Positions 31,811 through 38,251 of a stretch of 49,586 nt of DNA are shown here, piece by piece. Every line of letters starts with the position of its first letter. The first letter of the stretch is position 1. The translations under genes and the position numbers were made by a program. Source of the stretch: Rubrobacteraceae bacterium (GTDB lineage Bacteria > Actinomycetota > Rubrobacteria > Rubrobacterales > Rubrobacteraceae); contig JAUJNO010000017.1 of NCBI GenBank assembly GCA_030448125.1, forward strand, positions 1 through 49,586, in the 5' to 3' direction. Under the pieces are notes generated by a model. That model was not told the origin of the DNA and did not search any database. It saw only the letters and a program-made list of their open reading frames with translations.

Positions 31811-33001
31811 GTGAGTGAGGAGAGGCGCAGCCGGTCCATGATGGACCCGACACAACTTTGGAGGCAGTGGTTCGAGACGAGCACCAGGATGTGGTCGGGC
31901 GTCTTTGGAGGCGGGCAGGAGAACCTTATAGATCCGTACGGGCTCTACCGGCAGTGGTTCAACGGCCTGGAGAACCTGCAGGGGCAGATGTTCGGGGCTA
32001 TGGGCATGGCCCCGGCGTCGCAGAACGGTAGCCGCGCGGCGCTAGGGGATAGTGTCCCCAGCAGTCCCGCGTCGGTGGAGAACCCGGCTGCGTCGGCCAA
32101 TCCGGCGGCGGCCCAGAAGCCGGTCGCCGACGCGATGGCGGGGCAGGTAGCCGAGGCGCAGAACCTGTGGAAGCAGTGGTTCGAGGCCACCCAGTACTCC
32201 TGGCAGAAAGCCATCGGGGTCGGGCAGGAAGCCGTAGATCTGACCCCCCGGTGGTTTACGATGCTGGACCAGATCCGGAACAACTTCCTGAGCGCGGAGG
32301 GGTACCCGACCGACCCATTGCAGCTCTCCACGCGCTGGTACAACGCGACGAGCGGCCCTCTCTCCGACTTCATCGGCGACCTGATAGAGCGTGAAGAGAT
32401 CCTTGACGTCTCCAGTCAGTTCCTGCAGAACTACGCCAGCTTCTACAAGGTCTTCCGGCGCAACTCCGAGGAGTACCTGAAGGGCCTCTCCCTTCCGGTG
32501 CGCTCGGACATCACGCGGGTCGCGGGGCTCGTGATCGCGCTCGAGGATAAAATGGACCGCCTCGAAGAGGCCTTCGAGGACTTCGAGTATGGCTACGCCA
32601 GTCCCGCCACCGCCGAGTCCGTGGGGGCCATAGAGGAGCGGATAGGCAAGCTCGAGGGCGCGCTCGGGAGCATCGAAGGCAGCACCGAGGGTGCCGCGAC
32701 CGCCGACTCGGTGAGCGGCCTCGAGAAGAGGCTCGACGACCTCGAGGGGAAGCTCGACCAGATCCTCACCGCGCTCCAGAACGCTCCCGCCCAGGAGGCG
32801 AGCGCCCAGAACGGCGCCGACCAAGCGAACGCCCAGGAGGCGGAAGCCGCCCAGGAAGACGGGGCGGACGAGATCACGGCGACGGCCGCGGCGCGGCGCA
32901 AGGCTCGGGAGCTCGATGTGGACCTCTCGGAGGTCGAGGGCACGGGCAGCGACGGCCAGATCACCATAGACGACGTACGACGTACGCAGGAAGGGAGTTA
33001 G
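31811..33001 (+). CDS. phaE: Class III PHA synthase subunit PhaE with C-terminal peripheral-subunit-binding domain
   Basis: A 396-residue partner of the catalytic PhaC1. Trp-rich helical segments mark PhaE proteins: DPTQLWRQWFETSTRMWSGV, DPYGLYRQWFNGLENLQGQM, LWKQWFEATQYSWQKAIGVG, plus PVRSDITRVAGLVIALEDKM and a coiled coil (KMDRLEEAFEDFEYG). After an Ala/Gln/Glu linker, the last ~40 residues (TATAAARRKARELDVDLSEV, then EGTGSDGQITIDDV) match the peripheral subunit-binding (E3-binding) domain of 2-oxoacid dehydrogenase E2 subunits. That domain is not a usual part of PhaE. GTG 31811 follows AGAGGAG; ATG 31838 is an alternative. phaC1 begins 4 bp later. Confidence 0.85.
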   Translation: MSEERRSRSMMDPTQLWRQWFETSTRMWSGVFGGGQENLIDPYGLYRQWFNGLENLQGQMFGAMGMAPASQNGSRAALGDSVPSSPASVENPAASANPAAAQKPVADAMAGQVAEAQNLWKQWFEATQYSWQKAIGVGQEAVDLTPRWFTMLDQIRNNFLSAEGYPTDPLQLSTRWYNATSGPLSDFIGDLIEREEILDVSSQFLQNYASFYKVFRRNSEEYLKGLSLPVRSDITRVAGLVIALEDKMDRLEEAFEDFEYGYASPATAESVGAIEERIGKLEGALGSIEGSTEGAATADSVSGLEKRLDDLEGKLDQILTALQNAPAQEASAQNGADQANAQEAEAAQEDGADEITATAAARRKARELDVDLSEVEGTGSDGQITIDDVRRTQEGS

Positions 33002-33005
33002 CTAG

Positions 33006-34088
33006 ATGGCGCAGCAGCGTACGAGTAACGGGGGCGTGGTCCCCTCGGAAGTGGAGAACTTCTTCGACAAGTACAGCGCGGGTATGAGGGTCGTCGTCGA
33101 GGGCGCCCAGGCCGACACGGGCCGGACCCCCAAGGAGCTCGTCTGGACCAAGAACAAGGCCAGGCTCTACCGCTACGAGCCGTCCGCCGAGAAGAAGCAC
33201 CCCGTCCCCATCCTCATGGTCTACGCCCTCATCAACAGGCCCTACGTCCTGGACCTGCTTCCGGGCAACAGCTTCATCGAGTACCTCACCAGCCAGGGCT
33301 TCGACGTCTACCTGCTCGACTGGGGCATCCCGGGCGATGAGGACAAGGACATCGACTTCGAGCATCTGATCCTCGACTACCTGCCCCGTGCGGTCAAGAA
33401 GGTCTTGAGAACCTCAGGGGCTGACGAGTTGACCCTGCTAGGCTACTGCATGGGCGGCACGATGAGCACAATGTACGCCTCGCTCTTCCCCGAGAAGCTC
33501 AAGAACCTCGTCCTGCTCACCACGCCCGTGAGCTTCCCGAGGGACGAGATGGGCACCTACAGCCTATTCACGAGCCAGAAGAACCTCAACCCGGACCTCC
33601 TCGCCGATGCTTTCGGCAATATCCCCGGGGAGATGGTCGACACGGGCAACCGGATGCTCAAGCCCGTTACCAACTACGTCGGCACCTACATGAACATGTG
33701 GGAGCGCATCTTCGAGGACAAGCCGATGGAGAGCTGGCTCGCGATGAACAAGTGGGTCAACGACGGCCCGCCATTCCCAGGAGCCGCGTTCAAGACGTGG
33801 ATCAAGGACTTCTACCAGCAGGACAAGCTGGTGAAGGGTGAGGTCAAGCTGCGCGGCCGCCGCGTGGACCTCTCGAACATAAAGATACCCCTCCTCTCCA
33901 TCGCCGGCAAGAAGGACCACATCTGCCTCCTGCCACAGGCCGAAGCCACGATGGATCTGGTGTCGAGCGAAGACAAAGAGTTCTTCGTCCTCGACGCCGG
34001 CCACGTCGGCCTCATGACTGGCCGCGGCGCCAAAAAGGGCCTCTGGCCAAAGGTCAGCTCCTGGCTCGAGACCCGCTCCGGCGCCTAA
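33006..34088 (+). CDS. phaC: Class III poly(3-hydroxyalkanoate) synthase catalytic subunit PhaC (copy 1)
   Basis: A 360-residue alpha/beta-hydrolase-fold polymerase that links (R)-3-hydroxyacyl-CoA into polyester at the granule surface, with PhaE as partner. Lipase-like box LLGYCMGGTM carries the nucleophile Cys148; Asp304 (SIAGKKDHICLLP) and His333 (VLDAGHVGLMTG) complete the triad, close to the positions known in Allochromatium PhaC. NKARLYRYEP, VPILMVYALINRPYVLDL, FDVYLLDWGIPG and WINDxP-like NKWVNDGPPFPGAAFKTW are class III features. It is paired with phaE1 4 bp upstream and ends at a strong terminator. Confidence 0.94.
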   Translation: MAQQRTSNGGVVPSEVENFFDKYSAGMRVVVEGAQADTGRTPKELVWTKNKARLYRYEPSAEKKHPVPILMVYALINRPYVLDLLPGNSFIEYLTSQGFDVYLLDWGIPGDEDKDIDFEHLILDYLPRAVKKVLRTSGADELTLLGYCMGGTMSTMYASLFPEKLKNLVLLTTPVSFPRDEMGTYSLFTSQKNLNPDLLADAFGNIPGEMVDTGNRMLKPVTNYVGTYMNMWERIFEDKPMESWLAMNKWVNDGPPFPGAAFKTWIKDFYQQDKLVKGEVKLRGRRVDLSNIKIPLLSIAGKKDHICLLPQAEATMDLVSSEDKEFFVLDAGHVGLMTGRGAKKGLWPKVSSWLETRSGA

Positions 34089-34109
34089 GAACTAAAAAAG
34101 CCAGAGCAG

Positions 34110-34155
34110 AGAGAAGAAGACGAGGGGGCCGAAAGGCTCCCTCGTCCTCTTCTCT
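34110..34155. terminator. Bidirectional terminator between phaC1 and phasin 1
   Basis: A ~21-bp stem with two wobble/mismatch pairs and a CC-GAAA-GG cap (34129-34136) lies between the convergent genes. A T6 run follows on the minus strand (34100-34095), and the plus side is T/C-rich. Confidence 0.8.
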
Positions 34156-34210
34156 CCGATTCTCTCCTTGCGTGAGCTTCGCGAGGGAGACAGGGCAAGT
34201 CTCTCTAAGA

Positions 34211-34966
34211 CTACCCTTCCTGAGCGCTCCGGCGCACGTCGTCCACCGTGATCTGGCCATCCTGGCCCGTCCCCTCGACCTGCGAGAGGTCCACGCTCAT
34301 CTCTTCGGCCCTGCGACGGGCCGCCGCCGTGGCCCTCACTTCTTCCCCCTGCTGCGCGGCCTGATCGGCTGACTGCACACTACTAGCCTGTGTGGCGCCG
34401 TCCGTGGCCTCAGCGCTGCTCTGCGCGGCCTGCTCGGCGCCACGAGCGCCCTGCTGGGCGGACTGGTTGGCCGCCTCAGCACCCTGCTGCCCCGCCTCGC
34501 TAACCGCCTGCGCACCCTGCTGCCCAGCCTGGTTCGCCGCCTCCATCGCCTGCTGCCCGGCCTGGCTCGCCGCCTGAACCCCAGCCTGCACGCTCTGCTG
34601 GGTCGCCTGCGCGGCCTGCTGCATGTTCCCCTGCGCCACCTGCGTGGCCGTGCTCAACGCCTCCTGGTAGAACGACAACGCCGAGTTGAGGAACTCAGAG
34701 TAGGCACTGGTCGCCTCCTGGCTGAGCGTCTCGAAGGCCTCCCGCTGGCGCTGGCCCTGCTCCTGCAGGTTCTGCGTCGCCTCCCGGGTACCCTGGGCCT
34801 GGTTCTGGATCTGCTCTACCCAGTTGTGGAAGAAGTTCTGCGTGAGCCTCAGGTTGCTCTCCTGCAGCGCCACCGTCCTGTCGGCCAGCATCTGGAAGGA
34901 TTGCCTGGCCGAGTCCGTCAACTGCTCCGACGCCTGCTCGATGTTCTGCGTCTGCTGCTGATCCAT
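34211..34966 (-). CDS. Phasin with C-terminal peripheral-subunit-binding domain (phasin 1)
   Basis: A 251-residue granule-coat protein. Residues ~1-115 are the helical phasin core (RQSFQMLADRTVALQESNLR, LTQNFFHNWVEQIQNQAQGT, SAYSEFLNSALSFYQEALST), then an Ala/Gln-rich heptad-like region (QAASQAGQQAMEAANQAGQQ, EAGQQGAEAANQSAQQGARG) likely to form a long amphipathic helix. The last ~40 residues (RATAAARRRAEEMSVDLSQV then EGTGQDGQITVDDV) are the same E3-binding-type domain found on PhaE1. ATG 34966 has GGCGGAGAGC upstream. Its core is nearly identical to phasin 2 at the DNA level, but the tail differs. Confidence 0.82.
   Translation of the reverse strand: MDQQQTQNIEQASEQLTDSARQSFQMLADRTVALQESNLRLTQNFFHNWVEQIQNQAQGTREATQNLQEQGQRQREAFETLSQEATSAYSEFLNSALSFYQEALSTATQVAQGNMQQAAQATQQSVQAGVQAASQAGQQAMEAANQAGQQGAQAVSEAGQQGAEAANQSAQQGARGAEQAAQSSAEATDGATQASSVQSADQAAQQGEEVRATAAARRRAEEMSVDLSQVEGTGQDGQITVDDVRRSAQEG
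34431..34935. repeat. Direct repeat copy A (phasin 1 core)
   Basis: This 505-bp segment matches 35249-35753 (offset 818 bp) with only three differences, all synonymous in the phasin frame. It is a recent tandem duplication or ongoing gene conversion. Confidence 0.95.
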
Positions 34967-35134
34967 CACTGCTCTCCGCCTCGGCGTACAGCTTTTCCGC
35001 CTCCTCCGCTCCTCTTGCTGCTTGCCGCAGCACTTCGCCGCCCGCTCCGTCGCCATCTATAAGGCGGGTCCATGCCCAGAACACCTGCGCCAAAACAGGC
35101 CGCGAACACGATCCGGGTATTTACACGAAAGTGC

Positions 35135-35170
35135 GAAGGGGGCCGGGCCTGAGTACGCCCAACCCCCTTC
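35135..35170 (-). terminator. Terminator of phasin 2
   Basis: A stem of GAAGGGGG/CCCCCTTC plus GGGC/GCCC around a 2x2 internal loop stands 27 nt after the phasin 2 stop, ahead of the phasin 1 gene on the same strand. Confidence 0.65.
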
Positions 35171-35196
35171 CGTAAATCTACTCTAGCTCCGTTCAG

Positions 35197-35784
35197 CTAG
35201 GAAGACTTGGAGCCCCTCTTGGTCTCCTGGGCGGCCTGCTCGCCGACCTGCTCGGCGCCACGAGCGCCCTGCTGGGCGGACTGGTTGGCCGCCTCGGCAC
35301 CCTGCTGCCCCGCCTCGCTGACCGCCTGCGCACCCTGCTGCCCAGCCTGGTTCGCCGCCTCCATCGCCTGCTGCCCGGCCTGGCTCGCCGCCTGAACCCC
35401 AGCCTGCACGCTCTGCTGGGTCGCCTGCGCGGCCTGCTGCATGTTCCCCTGCGCCACCTGCGTGGCCGTGCTCAACGCCTCCTGGTAGAACGACAACGCC
35501 GAGTTGAGGAACTCAGAGTAGGCACTGGTCGCCTCCTGGCTGAGCGTCTCGAAGGCCTCCCGCTGGCGCTGGCCCTGCTCCTGCAGGTTCTGCGTCGCCT
35601 CCCGGGTACCCTGGGCCTGGTTCTGGATCTGCTCTACCCAGTTGTGGAAGAAGTTCTGCGTGAGCCTCAGGTTGCTCTCCTGCAGCGCCACCGTCCTGTC
35701 AGCCAGCATCTGGAAGGATTGCCTGGCCGAGTCCGTCAACTGCTCCGACGCCTGATTGATGTTCTGCTTCTGCTGTTCATCCAT
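35197..35784 (-). CDS. Phasin 2 (no C-terminal binding domain)
   Basis: A 195-residue phasin whose residues ~13-175 are identical to phasin 1 (same LTQNFFHNWVEQIQNQ core and Ala/Gln repeats), ending instead in a short tail, GEQAAQETKRGSKSS. It should cover PHA granules but lacks the E3-binding-type domain, so the two copies probably act as tailed and tail-less versions. ATG 35784 has GGAGG twelve bases upstream. A hairpin with two alternative stems lies 47-74 nt upstream of the start. Confidence 0.82.
   Translation of the reverse strand: MDEQQKQNINQASEQLTDSARQSFQMLADRTVALQESNLRLTQNFFHNWVEQIQNQAQGTREATQNLQEQGQRQREAFETLSQEATSAYSEFLNSALSFYQEALSTATQVAQGNMQQAAQATQQSVQAGVQAASQAGQQAMEAANQAGQQGAQAVSEAGQQGAEAANQSAQQGARGAEQVGEQAAQETKRGSKSS
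35249..35753. repeat. Direct repeat copy B (phasin 2 core)
   Basis: Second copy of the 505-bp phasin core; see 34431-34935. Homology breaks near both gene ends, where the N-terminal ~10 codons and the C-terminal tails differ. Confidence 0.95.
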
Positions 35785-35830
35785 AATTACCTGTTTCCTC
35801 CACGATCTTGCGCGTTCACTACTACTTTCC

Positions 35831-35858
35831 ACCTACCGTCGTAGGTACCCTACGACGG
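35831..35858 (-). promoter_or_regulatory. Palindrome with two exclusive stems upstream of phasin 2
   Basis: CCGTCGTAGG-TAC-CCTACGACGG (35836-35858) is a perfect 10-bp inverted repeat. ACCTA (35831-35835) can instead pair with TAGGT (35842-35846). It may be an operator or a switching hairpin in the leader. A further small hairpin, GGGAACG-CCT-CGTTCCC, is at 35909-35925. Confidence 0.5.
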
Positions 35859-35964
35859 CCATTCACAAACCGTCCAATATCGCCACTCCGCTCCCGCGGC
35901 AACCGCCCGGGAACGCCTCGTTCCCTGCTCTCCCTCCTTCCGCACCTCGCTCTAACTCATCCCA

Positions 35965-35994
35965 TTGTCTCTAGGTGCATTTTACACATATATT
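35965..35994 (+). promoter_or_regulatory. phaE2-phaC2 promoter with operator inside the spacer
   Basis: TTGTCT (35965-35970), 18-bp spacer, TATATT (35989-35994). The 19-bp sequence TAGGTGCATTTTACACATA (35972-35990) fills the spacer and matches the palindrome at 47302 in both half-sites (6 of 8 and 8 of 8). The leader to phaE2 would be ~250 nt; a second candidate promoter, TTGACG-N15-TAATAC, is at 36056-36082. I see no gene in 36000-36251. Confidence 0.6.
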
Positions 35995-36251
35995 CCTGGT
36001 CGTCAAGACCCCGATGCTGACGAAAAATTTCCGTTAGCTAGACGATGCGCCGGATTTGACGGTTCGGTCCGCAACGTAATACGGTGTAAGAGTCTGCCCT
36101 GGAGAGAATGCCACCGGGTCGTGACGGACGCGAAAGGACTGTTTAGGTTGCATGTCGGGAATAGGTTTACTCTGGAGACGCTACTAGTGCCTGCAGGCGC
36201 CGCGTGGTACAGGTCGTTACGCCGGGCGGGGCGGAGTGAGGAGGACCGAAG

Positions 36252-37109
36252 GTGACGGATAAGGCCAAGACGCAGGAGGCTGGGGGCTCGTCGTCCCACG
36301 AAAAGCGATACCCGGACCCTTACGGTCTATACCAGCAGTGGTTCGACGCTTCGGACGGGGTGCGCAAAGACAAGGTAAGCCCCGCCGAGCTCGGGGAGTT
36401 GTGGAGACGGTGGTTCGAGGCGACGGCCGGGCTCCAGGGTGAGGGGCTGGGAACAGAGAGCGGCCTCTCCGAGAGCGTGGCCCCTCTGTGGGCGGAGATG
36501 GCGGAGGACCTCTCGGCGAAGATGCTCTCCGAGGAGACCTTTCCAGAAGATCCACTGAGGTACTTTCTGGGGTGGTACAACGACACGAACGAGAGATGGT
36601 CGGAGGCCGCCGACGAGCTCTTGAGAGAGGGCGAGGTCCTGGAGGCAGTGAGTCACTTCCTCGAGACCTACGCCCGCTCCCAGGGGGAGTTACGCCGCGT
36701 TTCGGAGGAGAGGCTAAAGAAGCTCCAGGTCCCCACCCGCTCCGACGTCGCCCGGGTGGCGGGGCTCGTCGTGGTCGTCGAGAACAAGGTCGACCGGATA
36801 GAAGAAGCGTTCGAGGAGTTTATCCACGGCGACTCCGAGCCCGCGACGGCCGGCGCCGTGGGCGGCCTGGAGGAGCGCATGGACCGGCTGGAGGGCAAGA
36901 TGGACCGCATCCTCGCCGCCCTCGAGAAGCTGGGGGCCGGCGACGAACGGGATCTCCCGGAGACCGGGCGGGGACCGGGCACGCAGAGAGACGCGAACAA
37001 AACCGACACGCCGCTCGAGGGGTTGAGCCTAGGTCTCATAGAGGCGGGGCACGTCGGAGTCGGCGCCCAAGGAGCCATGGAAGGCACAAAGACAAAAGAG
37101 GAAGACTAG
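36252..37109 (+). CDS. phaE: Class III PHA synthase subunit PhaE (copy 2)
   Basis: A 285-residue PhaE. DPYGLYQQWFDASDGVRKDK and LWRRWFEATAGLQGEGLG repeat the Trp-rich motif of copy 1, DPLRYFLGWYNDTNERWSEA and LQVPTRSDVARVAGLVVVVE are collinear with it, and a coiled coil follows (LEERMDRLEGKMDRILAALE). It is ~110 residues shorter than PhaE1: it lacks the Ala-rich linker, and its C-terminus (MEGTKTKEED) has no E3-binding-type domain. GTG 36252 follows GAGGACCGAAG. phaC2 begins 2 bp after its stop. Confidence 0.83.
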   Translation: MTDKAKTQEAGGSSSHEKRYPDPYGLYQQWFDASDGVRKDKVSPAELGELWRRWFEATAGLQGEGLGTESGLSESVAPLWAEMAEDLSAKMLSEETFPEDPLRYFLGWYNDTNERWSEAADELLREGEVLEAVSHFLETYARSQGELRRVSEERLKKLQVPTRSDVARVAGLVVVVENKVDRIEEAFEEFIHGDSEPATAGAVGGLEERMDRLEGKMDRILAALEKLGAGDERDLPETGRGPGTQRDANKTDTPLEGLSLGLIEAGHVGVGAQGAMEGTKTKEED

Positions 37110-37111
37110 AG

Positions 37112-38185
37112 ATGGAACGGGGAAGCACCATGCCGCCCGAGGTCGAGGATACGCTCGAAAAGTACGCCGAGGGAACCCGCATAATGTTCGAGGGGGCCAA
37201 GGCACGCACGGGGCAGACGGCGAGAGAGGTCGTCTGGGCCAAGAACAAGGCCAGGCTCTATCGCTACGAGCCGTCCGCTGGGAAGAAGCACCCCGTCCCC
37301 ATCCTCATGGTCTACGCGCTCATCAACAAGCCGTATATCCTGGATCTCATGCCGGGCAACAGCCTGATCGAGCACCTCGTCGGCCAGGGCTTCGACGTCT
37401 ACCTGCTCGACTGGGGCGTGCCCGGCGACGAGGACGAGAACCTCTCATTCGACGACTACGTCCTCGATTACCTGCAGCCGGCAACCAGGAGGGTCCTCCG
37501 CGCGTCCCGGGCGGAGGAGTACACGCTCTTCGGGTACTGCATGGGCGGTACGATGTCCGCCATGCACGCGGCGCTCTTTCCCGAGAAGCTCGAGAACCTG
37601 ATCCTGCTGACCACGCCGATCGACTTTGCCCCCGAAAAGATAGGGTTGCTCGGGCTCTGGACAAACGAGAAGTATCTCGACCCCGACCTTTTAGTGGAAT
37701 CCTTCGGGAACGTACCGAGCGAGATCATCGACAACGCCATGCAGATGCTCAAGCCCGTAACCAACTACGTGGGCACCTACGCAACCATGTGGGAGCGCAT
37801 CCTCGAAGAGAAACCCATGGAGACGTGGGAGGCCATGAACAAGTGGGTCAAGGACGGAACACCTTTCCCGGGAGCCGCCTTCAAGCAGTGGATCCGGGAC
37901 TTCTACCAGCAGAACAAGCTGGTAAAGGGCGAGATCAGGCTGCGCGGCCACAGGGTCGATCTCTCGAGCATCACCTGTCCGATACTCAACATCGCCGGCA
38001 AACAGGACCATATCTGTCCCCTCCCCCAGACCGAGTCCACGACGGAACTCGTGTCTAGCGAAGACAAGGAGTTCTTAGTCCTGGACGCCGGCCACGTCGG
38101 CCTCCTGACCGGGCGCAGTGCCAAAAAGGACCTCTGGCCGAAGGTCGGCTCCTGGCTCGAAGAGCGCTCCGGCAACGAGAGTTAG
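37112..38185 (+). CDS. phaC: Class III PHA synthase catalytic subunit PhaC (copy 2)
   Basis: A 357-residue paralogue of PhaC1, clearly alignable from end to end. Nucleophile Cys143 in LFGYCMGGTMSAMHAALFPE, Asp299 in NIAGKQDHICPLP and His328 in VLDAGHVGLLTGRSAKKDLW. It makes polyester with PhaE2. The two PhaC copies differ at many residues, so the pairs are older than the phasin duplication and could prefer different monomers. AGAGGAAG precedes ATG 37112. It ends at a terminator shared with the convergent third synthase gene. Confidence 0.93.
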   Translation: MERGSTMPPEVEDTLEKYAEGTRIMFEGAKARTGQTAREVVWAKNKARLYRYEPSAGKKHPVPILMVYALINKPYILDLMPGNSLIEHLVGQGFDVYLLDWGVPGDEDENLSFDDYVLDYLQPATRRVLRASRAEEYTLFGYCMGGTMSAMHAALFPEKLENLILLTTPIDFAPEKIGLLGLWTNEKYLDPDLLVESFGNVPSEIIDNAMQMLKPVTNYVGTYATMWERILEEKPMETWEAMNKWVKDGTPFPGAAFKQWIRDFYQQNKLVKGEIRLRGHRVDLSSITCPILNIAGKQDHICPLPQTESTTELVSSEDKEFLVLDAGHVGLLTGRSAKKDLWPKVGSWLEERSGNES

Positions 38186-38199
38186 CAGGCAACTACTAG

Positions 38200-38229
38200 A
38201 AGGGGCAGGGCCTCTCGGCCCCGCCCCTT
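38200..38229. terminator. Bidirectional terminator between phaC2 and phaC3
   Basis: A 13-bp stem with one A-C mismatch (38200-38212 with 38217-38229) and a TCTC loop lies 14 nt after the phaC2 stop and 22 nt beyond the convergent phaC3 stop. Confidence 0.75.
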
Positions 38230-38251
38230 CTTCGTTAGCGTAACTTGCCCT

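Noticed and set aside
34431..35753. Transposon or insertion sequence as the cause of the repeated 505 bp
   Set aside because: The repeat lies inside phasin coding sequence, with no transposase, terminal inverted repeats or target duplication.
36488..37111. Long N-terminal extension of PhaC2 upstream of ATG 37112
   Set aside because: It reads through phaE2 in another frame as Arg/Gly-rich sequence; PhaC homology starts after 37112 with a good RBS.
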